Shown piece by piece: positions 24,831-33,682 of a stretch of DNA of 64,000 nt (position 1 is its first letter; each line of letters begins with the position of its first letter). The stretch is taken from positions 2,170,001 to 2,234,000 of the forward strand of contig NZ_OZ244785.1 in assembly GCF_965219715.1 (NCBI RefSeq). The letters are read 5' to 3'. The notes under the pieces were generated by a model. The model made no database searches. It was not told the origin of the DNA and worked only from the letters and a program-made list of their open reading frames with translations. The DNA comes from Bacterioplanoides sp965219715. Its GTDB lineage: Bacteria > Pseudomonadota > Gammaproteobacteria > Pseudomonadales > Oceanobacteraceae. The position numbers and the translations under genes were made by a program.

Positions 24831-25235
24831 ATGGCTGAACTCACCATTTTTTACGACGGCTTTTGTCCACTGTGCGTTCGAGAGATGGATCATCTGCGCA
24901 AAATCGACCAACAGCAGAAACTGCGTCTGGAAGATATTCAGCAAGCGGATTTCAGTGAGCGTTACCCACAGATTGATAAAGCAGAAGCCAGCTCAATTTT
25001 ATTGAGCCAGCTGCCCAACGGTGAATTACTCCGGGGGTTAGACAGCACTCATAAAGCCTGGAGCCTGGTCGGCAAAGGCTGGCGAACCGGCTGGATGCGT
25101 TGGCCGGTGATTCGCTGGTTTGCTGACAAGGCGTATTTATTTTTTGCCCGTAATCGTTATTCGATTTCACGCTTATTGACCGGCCAGGCACGTTGCGAAG
25201 CGTGCGATGTTAATCAAAAAGATAATTGCCGCTAA
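24831..25235 (+). CDS. DUF393 (DCC family) thiol-disulfide-like protein
   Basis: A 134-residue protein of the DCC/DUF393 family, a thioredoxin-like fold named for its DxxCxxC motif, seen here as YDGFCPLCVREM near residue 8. The family is probably redox-active, but targets are unknown. I start at the ATG at 24831, right before the family's first strand (MAELTIFYDG); an upstream GTG at 24801 would add 10 residues. The C-terminus has the typical YLFFARNRYSISRLL helix and extra cysteines (ARCEACD). It is divergent from the V-ATPase operon. Confidence 0.85.
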   Translation: MAELTIFYDGFCPLCVREMDHLRKIDQQQKLRLEDIQQADFSERYPQIDKAEASSILLSQLPNGELLRGLDSTHKAWSLVGKGWRTGWMRWPVIRWFADKAYLFFARNRYSISRLLTGQARCEACDVNQKDNCR

Positions 25236-25379
25236 GCGGAAATATATTGCCGCTGCTACCCATTAGCTTCGGCCGTCGGCCTCATCAAATATTATAAATA
25301 TCAATAACTTATCATTAACCTGAAAGATGGAATTAATTTTGCTGATGATGCGGTAACACAATTCACAAGGACAGCTACA

Positions 25380-25991
25380 ATGAATGTTTCATCGTTGCTT
25401 CATTCTTATAGCCAGCAACCAGTCACTGATGTTCGCCGGCCTGGGCTGAGTTCAGCTGGCGCTCATACGAACACAGCTCAGTATAATGACACTGTAATGA
25501 TTTCTTCTGCAGCTCACCGCGCGTCAGAATTAGCACATTTACAGGCCCCTGCCTGGATGAGTCAGTATCAACCTGAATACACGAATTTGAGCGATTCCGA
25601 TGCACTCATTAGTGAAGGGAAGCAATATGTCGCGCTAGCTAACCAGCTATCATCAAACAACGCAGGCTCAGAAAAGAATAAACAAGCGTTAGCCAGTTAT
25701 CAGGAAAACAGCATGGACGCCACACAGCATCGGCGCAGGCTTGACGAGTTTTACCAACGACACCAACAAGAACATCAAGAATACAGTCAGTACGTAAATC
25801 ATGCCTATAAACAAGCGCTTATTAATGCCGGAATAGATGCACAGCAGAATGATAAGGCCAGTCTATTGAGTAATGCAGAAATCAACCAGGTTGTTCACAA
25901 TGACTTCAAAGAAGCGTTGTTTTCCAACCCAAGGGCTGTCGAGTTGATGAATGTGTTACAGATTTCAGCTCAGCCTTCATTCAATAAGTAA
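25380..25991 (+). CDS. Hypothetical protein
   Basis: A 203-residue soluble protein I cannot place. No signal peptide or membrane segment is visible. It is rich in Gln, Asn, Ser and His, and largely helical by composition, with a motif DTVMISSAAHRASELAHL near residue 37. The N-terminal ~40 residues look disordered. The upstream 140 bp is AT-rich and could hold a promoter. Its 3' end overlaps the convergent STAS-like gene by 22 bases. The DxVxIS-xAA pattern resembles short uncharacterised proteins of other marine gammaproteobacteria. Confidence 0.62.
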   Translation: MNVSSLLHSYSQQPVTDVRRPGLSSAGAHTNTAQYNDTVMISSAAHRASELAHLQAPAWMSQYQPEYTNLSDSDALISEGKQYVALANQLSSNNAGSEKNKQALASYQENSMDATQHRRRLDEFYQRHQQEHQEYSQYVNHAYKQALINAGIDAQQNDKASLLSNAEINQVVHNDFKEALFSNPRAVELMNVLQISAQPSFNK

Positions 25992-26404
25992 CCGTCGGCA
26001 GCAAGCCATGCAATGGCCTGATCCGCTTCTGCAAAACTGCGGCGCTGAAACTCACCTTGCTGCTCGACCACCATATCGTCGAGCAGCAGTGATTTAAAAT
26101 GCGATGGTTGATAAACATGGGCCGCGCGTTTCATACCCTGTTCGATACACCAGACTCCCAACTCTTCAATCACCGCCACCATTTCACTGGTGCCTAACTC
26201 CCAGTTATCCAGATAAGCCAGATGTGCCCAGCTCTTCTGTGAAAGTTGCTGCACCAGCTGACGAAACTCGACATCAAACGCTTTAGCAGCCTGCGCATTC
26301 CAGCTGCCGTGAATATCGGCAACGATGACATTGCCCTGAATGGATAACTCGAATTCTCCGTGTTGATGGTGGCTGCTGACTGACCGCTTCACTGCTGTTG
26401 TCAT
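25970..26404 (-). CDS. STAS/SpoIIAA-like protein, paralogue 1
   Basis: A 144-residue protein with a pattern resembling STAS or SpoIIAA-like domains: a first strand (GEFELSIQGNVIVADIHGSW), a helix (AKAFDVEFRQLVQQL), a second strand (WAHLAYLDNWELG), and a helical end. The first ~12 residues are extra. It is a clear paralogue of the next gene upstream (26457), with HGEFELS, GxWN, AFDxEFR, GxxRAAHVYxPS and VVEQxGxFQRxxF all shared. STAS proteins relay signals in partner-switching systems; the fold here is inferred by eye, and the function is unknown. Confidence 0.62.
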   Translation of the reverse strand: MTTAVKRSVSSHHQHGEFELSIQGNVIVADIHGSWNAQAAKAFDVEFRQLVQQLSQKSWAHLAYLDNWELGTSEMVAVIEELGVWCIEQGMKRAAHVYQPSHFKSLLLDDMVVEQQGEFQRRSFAEADQAIAWLAADGYLLNEG

Positions 26405-26456
26405 AATGTAATCCGTTTGATTCAGGTATTAATTGAGGAAGGTAATCGTTAGAGCT

Positions 26457-26876
26457 TTAGCTCTGGCCCAGTGTGAACTGCTGTTGTGCCAGCCAGGCTA
26501 ACGCCGATTCTTTATCGCGGAACGCACAACGCTGAAAGTCTCCGAGCTGCTCAGCCACCATATCGTTGGCCTGCATCTGCTTCAGCATTGACGGGGAATA
26601 TACATGAGCCGCACGTTTGAGGCCGTTAATAACGCACCATTGCACCAGATCTTCGATAATGGGGATCATCTCCGGAACCCCCAGGCTCCAGTCATCCAGA
26701 AACACCAGATGGCCCCAGTCGTCAGCTAACAGAGGTTCGGCTGCAATACGGAATTCGCGATCAAACGCCAGAGCCGCTTCCTTATTCCAACCACCAATCA
26801 GATGTGCGATCAGAATATTGCCGGAAACCGATAGCTCGAACTCTCCATGTTGCACTTGGGTTTGCTGCATACACAA
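26457..26876 (-). CDS. STAS/SpoIIAA-like protein, paralogue 2
   Basis: A 139-residue paralogue of the gene at 25970, 52 bp upstream of it on the same strand, so a tandem duplication. Shared segments include QHGEFELS, the GGWNKEAALAFDREFR counterpart, WxLGxxEMxxxIEx, GLKRAAHVYSPS and the closing LAWLAQQ. It probably forms an operon with paralogue 1. A CheY-like regulator gene lies 96 bp further upstream on the same strand, suggesting a small signalling module. Function not known. Confidence 0.62.
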   Translation of the reverse strand: MCMQQTQVQHGEFELSVSGNILIAHLIGGWNKEAALAFDREFRIAAEPLLADDWGHLVFLDDWSLGVPEMIPIIEDLVQWCVINGLKRAAHVYSPSMLKQMQANDMVAEQLGDFQRCAFRDKESALAWLAQQQFTLGQS

Positions 26877-26971
26877 CGCTCATACGAAAAACGACATAGC
26901 CAGCATGGGAAACTCAAGGCAGAATGTCAATAAGCGACAAATTTGATTACATCCGCTGTAATCTTCTGTAA

Positions 26972-27553
26972 TCAGCCCGCCGCTTCGTCTTGTTTTTCAG
27001 TGGTCGGGTCTTGGCCAGCGGGTTCCTGATTCGTTGATTGCTCGGCTGGCTGTTCGTCTGCAGATGCTTCGGTGGCTTGTTTCTGCGTCAGGTCTTCATC
27101 CGCACTGCGCGGCGCCGTCAAATCCTGTATTGGTAGTTTCTGCGCCTTATAATCCGATGCCTGCAGCAGAGAAATTACTTTCTGACACAGCTGACCCGGC
27201 TGGAAAGGTTTGATCAGATAATCCGATACCCCCAACTCCACCGCCTGCTGCACCTTGGCGATTTCAGATGATGAGGTAACCATCATAAAAGGCAGGTCTT
27301 TGGTTTGCTCATGGGCGCGGATGATATGCAACACTTCCAAACCAGAAAGCTTTGGCATTGCCCAATCGCAGATAATCAGATCAACCGCGTGTTTTTCAAG
27401 AAAATGAACGCTGTCTTCGCCATCAATAGCGCTTAATACGTTGCGGAATCCGAGGTCACGTAAAAATGCCTGAAACACAGCCCGGATGGAGCCCTGATCA
27501 TCCACAACCAGAATACGCTTACCTTTCAGCGCTGCTGGTACTTCAACTTCCAT
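26972..27553 (-). CDS. CheY-like response regulator with low-complexity tail
   Basis: A 193-residue single-domain response regulator. The receiver (about residues 10-135) has the acidic pair VDDQ, the phospho-acceptor Asp in LIICDWAMP, the Thr/Ser switch in MVTSSSE, and Lys in LIKPFQ, so phosphorylation should work. There is no output domain. The last ~50 residues are low-complexity, rich in Glu, Gln, Thr, Asp and Ala (for example QATEASADEQPAEQSTNQEP), which is uncommon for CheY proteins. It lies upstream of two STAS-like genes on the same strand. The partner kinase is unknown. Confidence 0.88.
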   Translation of the reverse strand: MEVEVPAALKGKRILVVDDQGSIRAVFQAFLRDLGFRNVLSAIDGEDSVHFLEKHAVDLIICDWAMPKLSGLEVLHIIRAHEQTKDLPFMMVTSSSEIAKVQQAVELGVSDYLIKPFQPGQLCQKVISLLQASDYKAQKLPIQDLTAPRSADEDLTQKQATEASADEQPAEQSTNQEPAGQDPTTEKQDEAAG

Positions 27554-27643
27554 AATAAAAATCCCTGCAAAGTTGATTTCAGACTAGCAACAACAGTGAA
27601 ATTCTCCAGAAGATAAACAGCTCATTACTACATAGAACTATTG

Positions 27644-28561
27644 TTATTTTTTAGAATTATTCAATTGCACACGGGTTTGCGCCATTTTTTCACACAGCTG
27701 ACGTGTTCCCACTAAAAAGCGCGATGTTGGTCGCTGAAAGAAGCTCGGATGAATATGAAACAGGCTGCCGGATTTTACGGCTTGTAAACCGGAGTATTCT
27801 TTCCAGTGGTCCAGCCACTCCGGGCGGGATTCGCCCATACCGCTGGCAACAATCACCTGAGGGTCGGTTGCTAATACCGATTCCAGACTGACTTGTGGTG
27901 CGCGAATCCGTAAATCGCCAAAAATATTTTCACCGCCGCATAACTCGATGGCTTTGGAAATAAAGGTGTCTTTATTTTGTGTCATCAGCGGCTCATGCCA
28001 CACCTGATAAAACACCGACAACGGCTTCTGATGGCTGAAGGTTTCTTCCAGATCGATCACTTCACTCATAAAACGATCGGCAGCAGCGTTACCCTGCTGT
28101 TCACGACCGGTCATTTTCCCTAACTTGCGCAGGTTATCGGCGATACCACGAAAGGTAATCGGATCGGATGCATACAATTTGAATCCAAGCTGCTGCAGAC
28201 GCTGTAATTCCCGGCTGGCATTGCCTTCCGGCCAGGACAATAAAATATCCGGATTTAATGCGGCAATGGCTTCGATATTTAAACCACTGTAACCACCCAC
28301 CACCGGTATTTCAGTAGCGGCCTGTGGATAATCGGAATATTTCACCGTACCAAGAATCAGATCACCCGCTCCAACTTCAAATAAAAGCTCGGTGCCATGA
28401 GGCATCAGGCTAACAATACGCTGTACCGGTTTATCAAAGGTGTGAGTCACTCCCGCATCATCTGTCAGCGTAAATTCCGCATAACTGACCTGGCTCAGGC
28501 ACAGCGATGCACATACACCTATAATCCAACGATAAACACTCGGTAATTTTTTGATATTCAT
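27644..28561 (-). CDS. btuF: Cobalamin-binding periplasmic protein, BtuF-like
   Basis: A 305-residue ABC-transporter binding protein of the BtuF/FhuD fold. The N-terminal signal peptide is IIGVCASLCLSQVSYA. Body: VQRIVSLMPHGTELLFEVGAGD, then VGGYSGLNIEAIAALNPD and ELCGGENIFGDLRIRAPQVS, all characteristic of cobalamin or heme/siderophore binding proteins. It lies 25 bp downstream of the threonine-phosphate decarboxylase gene on the same strand, so cobalamin is by far the best ligand guess. No btuC or btuD permease or ATPase gene is next to it. Confidence 0.85.
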   Translation of the reverse strand: MNIKKLPSVYRWIIGVCASLCLSQVSYAEFTLTDDAGVTHTFDKPVQRIVSLMPHGTELLFEVGAGDLILGTVKYSDYPQAATEIPVVGGYSGLNIEAIAALNPDILLSWPEGNASRELQRLQQLGFKLYASDPITFRGIADNLRKLGKMTGREQQGNAAADRFMSEVIDLEETFSHQKPLSVFYQVWHEPLMTQNKDTFISKAIELCGGENIFGDLRIRAPQVSLESVLATDPQVIVASGMGESRPEWLDHWKEYSGLQAVKSGSLFHIHPSFFQRPTSRFLVGTRQLCEKMAQTRVQLNNSKK

Positions 28562-28586
28562 TTCAAACCTTTCAGGGTCAGACCCA

Positions 28587-29717
28587 TTATTCTGTTTTAT
28601 CGGCTGTTAATGACGTCAGAGCCCGCCTGAGCCGATCAAGATCATTTTGCTGCGGCAAACCTAAACGTAATAAATTCTGTTGCTTAAAACAGCGACTCCA
28701 GATTTTTTGCTGCGCCAGTTTTTGCTGCCACTGTTCAACATCCGGACTGTGTAAGGTGACAAACAAGGGTGTCGTGCCATAAACCGATAATCCTTTACAG
28801 GCTTCAATCAGCTGCTGCTGAATATCCTGAATATCCTGGCGGTTTTGTTGCTGCCATGTATGGTCAGCAAAAGCTTGTTGCGCCAGCCATAAAGTTAATC
28901 CGGATACCGGCCAGGGACCTAGTTGGGTTGTTAAGCTATTCGCCCATTGTCTGGGTAAAATACAGCAACCAAAGCGTAACCCGGCCAGTCCATAAAACTT
29001 CCCAATAGAGGTTAATAACAGCAAATTATTTTCCGATTGAAGAGTATGTTCTGTGCCGTTTTGATTGTCAGAAAACCCTTCGGCTTTATTGTTGGAAAAC
29101 CTTTCGGCATTGCTATCAGCAAAGGCACAATCGAGAATTAACCAGCCATTATGGTCACTGAGTCGTTTCTGCCAGTTCTGAATTTCGTCATATGTCCAGC
29201 TCTCGCCGCTGGGATTATCCGGATTCACCAACAATAAAATATCGGGTAACCCGACATGTGGATCCTGCAAACTGTCCCGCAGCTGTTTTGCTGATTTTTC
29301 GACGACCTGAGCACCGGCCTTGCGCCAGCGATAACTGTGTTCACCATAACTGCCAGCCATTAACCAAACGCGAAGTTCAGAAACCGGTTTGTGATACACA
29401 CATCCGGAAAAGAAAGCCGGAAGCTGTTGAATAATGGCCTGGGTGCCTGAAGCCAATACGTATTGCTCAGGGTCAGCCTTTAACAACGGGGCGTAATAGT
29501 CTGCCGCGGCAGACTGTGTTGCCTGATATAAATCCTGATCGGGTAATTGCTGCCAGCAGCTTGATGGCGCATGCGCTAAAACATTTTCAACCGGCCAACT
29601 GTAGGGGCTGATACCCGTTGACAGGTCCAGCCACTGATCCGCGCGTCCGCCAAATTCGGCCAGCGCACGGGATAAATTACCGCCGTGTTGGGGGCCGCAG
29701 AAATCCGCCTCAGACAT
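28587..29717 (-). CDS. cobC: L-threonine-O-3-phosphate decarboxylase (CobC/CobD-type)
   Basis: A 376-residue PLP-dependent aminotransferase-fold enzyme that makes (R)-1-amino-2-propanol phosphate, the linker of the cobalamin nucleotide loop. Seen: LDLSTGISPYSWP near the N-terminus, DILLLVNPDNPSGESWTYDE, and the PLP-Lys region LLLLTSIGKFYGLAGLRFGC (about residue 228). The ATG at 29717, with GAGGGTG upstream, is preferred over a TTG 12 bases upstream. It overlaps the cbiB stop by 8 bases. Naming differs by organism (cobC in Pseudomonas denitrificans, cobD in Salmonella); I use cobC here, not to be confused with the phosphatase at 33683. Confidence 0.9.
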   Translation of the reverse strand: MSEADFCGPQHGGNLSRALAEFGGRADQWLDLSTGISPYSWPVENVLAHAPSSCWQQLPDQDLYQATQSAAADYYAPLLKADPEQYVLASGTQAIIQQLPAFFSGCVYHKPVSELRVWLMAGSYGEHSYRWRKAGAQVVEKSAKQLRDSLQDPHVGLPDILLLVNPDNPSGESWTYDEIQNWQKRLSDHNGWLILDCAFADSNAERFSNNKAEGFSDNQNGTEHTLQSENNLLLLTSIGKFYGLAGLRFGCCILPRQWANSLTTQLGPWPVSGLTLWLAQQAFADHTWQQQNRQDIQDIQQQLIEACKGLSVYGTTPLFVTLHSPDVEQWQQKLAQQKIWSRCFKQQNLLRLGLPQQNDLDRLRRALTSLTADKTE

Positions 29718-30723
29718 AGCCACCCTCAATAAAAACCAGTAACAATCCGGCCAGTAGCCATAAGCTCATGTAAAGTACGATGGCACGGGTCACCAGAGTA
29801 AGCGCCGGTTGAATATCCTGAACATCGGCGGCGTCACCACATCCCATTGGTGGTTTTTGTTGCCACTCACCGTGGTAAAAAGCACCGTCACTTAAACGAC
29901 AATTTAAGGCACCGGCCCCGGCTGTCATAACCGGCCCGGCATTTGGACTGGAACATTGTTCTGCCTGAGTCCGCCAGCAGTACCAGGCTGTATTACGGCG
30001 TTTATCCGCCAGCAATAACCACGGACTTAACAGACAAAAACACATAGCAGTTAAACGCGCCGGAATATAATTCATCACGTCATCCAGACGCGCGGCCGCT
30101 CGACCAAAATATAAAAACTGCGGATTTTTATAGCCCCACATTGCGTCCAGCGTATTCAGCCAGCGGTGAAGCAGCACCAGTGGTGCACCACCCATCGCAA
30201 ACCAGAACAATGACGCAAAAATAGCATCCGAACTGTTTTCCAGCGTGGTCTCGATATTCGCCTGAGCAATCTGTTGTTCACTCAGTTTTGTGGTTTCGCG
30301 GCTGACAATCCAGCTGAGTTTTTGTCTTGCCATCGCTAAATCGTTTTCATCCAGCGCCTGTTTTACCGCCAACACATGCTGCTGCAGGCTGCGACCGCCA
30401 ATACACAAATACAGCAGGATTATTTCGACCAGTGCGGCCAGCCAGTGAGAATAAACGTGTAACAGCCGGAGAGCGGCCCAGAAAAAATAAAACAGTGGTC
30501 CAACAGCGATAAGCAGTGCAATTACACCAAAGACAAATTGCAGCGTGACAGAGCGGCGCAGCGTTGCAGGAAAAAGTGGCGATACCTGGGGATTCAGTCG
30601 TTGCTGCAAAGCATTGGCCCAGTTGCCAAAGCCGACTAAAGGATGAAAGCGTTTTGGCTCAGCTAGGCGATAATCCAGCAACAACGCCAGGGCGGCAAAA
30701 AAAGCACTTAAAAGTAGCGTCAT
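29710..30723 (-). CDS. cbiB: Adenosylcobinamide-phosphate synthase (CbiB/CobD)
   Basis: A 337-residue integral membrane enzyme that attaches aminopropanol phosphate to adenosylcobyric acid. Hydrophobic helices throughout; conserved LDYRLAEPKRFHPLVGFGN near the N-terminus, ISRETTKLSEQQIAQANIET, and the NPQFLYFGRAAARLDDVMNY motif. It is divergent from cobQ, with only 80 bp between the start codons, and overlaps the decarboxylase downstream. No cobalamin riboswitch-like structure is evident in the 80 bp. Substrate-handling order fits: CbiB uses the decarboxylase product. Confidence 0.92.
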   Translation of the reverse strand: MTLLLSAFFAALALLLDYRLAEPKRFHPLVGFGNWANALQQRLNPQVSPLFPATLRRSVTLQFVFGVIALLIAVGPLFYFFWAALRLLHVYSHWLAALVEIILLYLCIGGRSLQQHVLAVKQALDENDLAMARQKLSWIVSRETTKLSEQQIAQANIETTLENSSDAIFASLFWFAMGGAPLVLLHRWLNTLDAMWGYKNPQFLYFGRAAARLDDVMNYIPARLTAMCFCLLSPWLLLADKRRNTAWYCWRTQAEQCSSPNAGPVMTAGAGALNCRLSDGAFYHGEWQQKPPMGCGDAADVQDIQPALTLVTRAIVLYMSLWLLAGLLLVFIEGGYV

Positions 30724-30803
30724 GCCGTAAAATACTCAAAATTCATAAATACCGGGCCAAACACAGCGATAAAGGCCACGGAGTTTACCAGAAGGCCCGC
30801 TTT

Positions 30804-32312
30804 ATGACCTCAGCACCACAGCAGTTAATGATACAAGGCACCACCTCTGATGCCGGTAAAAGTACGCTGGTGTGCGCCCTGGGGCGGATCTATGCCAAGC
30901 GTGGCGCACGGGTTGCTCCTTTTAAACCCCAGAACATGGCACTCAACAGTGCGGTCACTGCCGATGGCGGTGAAATCGGTCGTGCCCAGGCGCTGCAGGC
31001 TGTGGCCTGTAGCGTCGAACCAACGACGGATATGAACCCGGTGTTGTTAAAGCCAACATCCGATATGGGCAGTCAGGTCATTATTCATGGCAAAGCCATT
31101 GGCAACCTGGGAGCGGTGGCCTACCACGACTATAAGCAAACCGCGATGCAGGCGGTGTTGCAATCCTTCCAACGTCTGAAGGATTCGTACGATGCCGTAA
31201 TTGTTGAAGGTGCAGGCAGCCCGGCTGAAGTTAACCTGCGCGCCAATGATATTGCCAATATGGGATTTGCCGAAGCCGTGGATTGCCCGGTGATTCTGGT
31301 TGCGGATATCGACCGTGGTGGCGTGTTTGCCCACCTGGTTGGCACGCTCGATTGTTTATCCGAATCGGAACGTGAGCGGGTGATTGGCTTTGTAATTAAT
31401 CGCTTCCGCGGTGATATCAAACTGCTGGAATCGGGTCTCGACTGGCTTGAACAAAAGACCGGCAAACCGGTGTTGGGGGTACTGCCCTATCTGCACGGTT
31501 TATATCTGGATGGCGAAGACGCACTTAACCTGGAACAACACCTCGACAAACAGATTGACCCACAACAGAAGCTGACGGTTGTTGTGCCGGTTTATCCACG
31601 CATCAGTAATCATACCGACTTTGATGCTCTGCGCGTTCACCCCCAGGTCGATCTGAAACTGATTGGCCCGGATCAGACACCACCACCTTGTGATCTGGTG
31701 ATTTTACCGGGATCAAAAAATACCCGGGCCGACCTCACCTGGTTGTTGAATCAATCTGCCGACTGGCAGCAATATTTAAATAAACACCTGCGTTACGGCG
31801 GTAAGTTAATCGGTATTTGTGGTGGTTTTCAGATGCTTGGCAAAGATGTCTCAGACCCTGACGGAATTGAGGGAGTGGCCGGCGATACCACCGCACTGGG
31901 ATATTTGCCAATAACAACCGAATTGCAGCCAGAAAAAACACTGAAGCAAGTCAGCGGAACATTATCATTACCCGATCAACCGGATGTGAAAATTCAGGGT
32001 TATGAAATTCACGCTGGTATCTCTTTCAGCGATAACGCCGAATTAAATTCGGTTATCAAGTCCGATAATTTACCTTGTGGTTTTTTATCTGAAGATCAGC
32101 AAATTCTGGGCACTTACTGGCACGGATTATTTGATACCCGCGAAGCGCTGGAACAGTTATTACACTGGGCCGGGCTCAGTGGTGTGGAAACGCCTGATTT
32201 TAATGCCATCCGCGAACAACAAATCGAACGCCTCGCTCACAGTACGGAAGAAGCACTGGACTTCGATAAACTGCAGTCAGCTCTGGAACAATTCCAACAA
32301 AATAGACTTTGA
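30804..32312 (+). CDS. cobQ: Cobyric acid synthase (CobQ/CbiP)
   Basis: A 502-residue amidotransferase-ligase that amidates four side chains of adenosylcobyrinic acid diamide. The N-terminal ATP-binding domain has IQGTTSDAGKSTLVCALGR and PFKPQNMALNS; the C-terminal class I glutaminase-like domain has the Cys in GICGGFQMLG and a later GYEIHAG. The start at ATG 30804 (MTSAPQQLMIQGT) matches the family; an in-frame longer reading from 30564 lies antisense to the cbiB gene and is rejected. It is divergent from cbiB. Since only late genes lie in the window, the upstream corrinoid may come from salvage. Confidence 0.93.
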   Translation: MTSAPQQLMIQGTTSDAGKSTLVCALGRIYAKRGARVAPFKPQNMALNSAVTADGGEIGRAQALQAVACSVEPTTDMNPVLLKPTSDMGSQVIIHGKAIGNLGAVAYHDYKQTAMQAVLQSFQRLKDSYDAVIVEGAGSPAEVNLRANDIANMGFAEAVDCPVILVADIDRGGVFAHLVGTLDCLSESERERVIGFVINRFRGDIKLLESGLDWLEQKTGKPVLGVLPYLHGLYLDGEDALNLEQHLDKQIDPQQKLTVVVPVYPRISNHTDFDALRVHPQVDLKLIGPDQTPPPCDLVILPGSKNTRADLTWLLNQSADWQQYLNKHLRYGGKLIGICGGFQMLGKDVSDPDGIEGVAGDTTALGYLPITTELQPEKTLKQVSGTLSLPDQPDVKIQGYEIHAGISFSDNAELNSVIKSDNLPCGFLSEDQQILGTYWHGLFDTREALEQLLHWAGLSGVETPDFNAIREQQIERLAHSTEEALDFDKLQSALEQFQQNRL

Positions 32313-32418
32313 AAAAGTAAGGCTTTTAAACATAACTCGACAAAAGTAGTTTTGCATTTAATCAATAAGATCAGTAAAGTGCGCGCCCGCTGAACAGATG
32401 TAAAACAAGGTAAAACTC

Positions 32419-32817
32419 ATGGGTGACGCAGATTTAGTGTTTCAAAGCTACGGACGTGCTTGCAACACCCCTTCATTTTTCGAAGATTTTTATTCGACAT
32501 TTATGGGGAAATCACCGGATATTCGGGCAATGTTTGTTAATACCAATATGGAAGCGCAGCGTGGTTTATTACGCAGCGGCGTTCTTTGGTTAATTATGCA
32601 TGCACGCGGAATGTCTGATGCCAAAATCCGCGCACTAGGTGAAAGCCACAGCAAGAAAAATATGAACATCAACCCGATGTATTACGGTATGTGGCTGGAT
32701 GCGTTACTGGAAACCATTTCCCGTTACGATCCGGAATTCAGCCCCGAGCTGGAACTGACCTGGCGCAATACCCTGCGTCCAAGTATCGAAATGATTCAGG
32801 ACATGTACGATAAATAA
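32419..32817 (+). CDS. Bacterial globin (single-domain)
   Basis: A 132-residue globin-like protein. The proximal His is likely in RALGESHSKKNMNI (about residue 77), with a distal pocket region in the earlier SFFEDFYSTFMGKSP and WLIMHARGM segments. The length and the WRNTLRPSIEMIQ end match bacterial single-domain globins that bind O2 or NO. It sits between cobQ and cobS; this may be coincidence, since no link between globins and cobalamin synthesis is established. Its own start follows an AAGG at 10 bases. Confidence 0.8.
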   Translation: MGDADLVFQSYGRACNTPSFFEDFYSTFMGKSPDIRAMFVNTNMEAQRGLLRSGVLWLIMHARGMSDAKIRALGESHSKKNMNINPMYYGMWLDALLETISRYDPEFSPELELTWRNTLRPSIEMIQDMYDK

Positions 32818-32912
32818 GATTCAGAACACGCGCACAAAAATGCACCATCGTTCTGAAACTTCTTATTGATCAGCTTATTTTATTTCCTGCAATCGGATAT
32901 TGGCTGCCACAC

Positions 32913-33680
32913 TCACAAGGTAAAAGCAGCCAATAACAAAGCTTCCTGCAACGCAATCGAAGCGCCTATGGTATCTCCGGTACAACCACCAATACGTTTT
33001 ATCATCGCATGGCGGAAAAACGCATTCAGTACCAGCCACAAAAGCAGTAATAAAACCGCTTTTTGCTGAAACACAATCACTGCAGCAATTGCGATCAAAC
33101 CCAGCATTGAAAAAACTCTCAACCGCGTCGCGCCTTTTACCAGCGAACTGGCCAGTCCTTTTGCTCTGACATAGGGTGTGGTGGCTAACATGCCAACCAC
33201 ACTGGCACGTGCCATCGCCGGAATCAGTAATAACGTGGTTAAAACCTGCCAGGACGGCAGCCCTGGCGAAAACAGAATCTGTAACGCCGCGAATTGAATC
33301 AGCAATAACAAGCCAATGCTTAAAGCGCCAATCGGGCCAACCCGGGGATCTTTCATAATCTCCAGAGTTTTTTCTTTATCTCCCAATCCACCAACCCAGG
33401 CATCGGCACTATCGGCCAGACCGTCGAGGTGTAAACCACCGGTTATTAATGTCCAGATTGCTACAGTTAATGCAGCCAGTAAGAGCGGAGAAACGGCCGG
33501 GTTGTACCACCAGCAGCTGATCACAAACACGGCTGATAACACACCCACAATCACACCCACCAGCGGATAAAACACCAGCGAGCGTTGCGCAACTTCGTCA
33601 TCGACACGTTTTAAATAAGGCGCCGGAATACGGGTAAGAAATACCAGCGCATACCAGAAAGCCCAATACCAGCTTGCCAT
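32913..33680 (-). CDS. cobS: Adenosylcobinamide-GDP ribazoletransferase (CobS)
   Basis: A 255-residue membrane enzyme joining adenosylcobinamide-GDP with alpha-ribazole phosphate to form the final cobalamin. The family signatures GGLHLDGLADSADAWVGG and DPRVGPIGALSIGLLLL are present; several membrane helices follow. It lies 2 bp downstream of the cobC phosphatase gene on the minus strand, in the usual cobT-cobC-cobS order. Confidence 0.95.
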   Translation of the reverse strand: MASWYWAFWYALVFLTRIPAPYLKRVDDEVAQRSLVFYPLVGVIVGVLSAVFVISCWWYNPAVSPLLLAALTVAIWTLITGGLHLDGLADSADAWVGGLGDKEKTLEIMKDPRVGPIGALSIGLLLLIQFAALQILFSPGLPSWQVLTTLLLIPAMARASVVGMLATTPYVRAKGLASSLVKGATRLRVFSMLGLIAIAAVIVFQQKAVLLLLLWLVLNAFFRHAMIKRIGGCTGDTIGASIALQEALLLAAFTL

Positions 33681-33682
33681 TC

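Noticed and set aside
30564..30803. N-terminal extension of CobQ in the same frame
   Set aside because: It lies antisense to the start of cbiB, lacks CobQ features, and the ATG at 30804 gives the normal family start.
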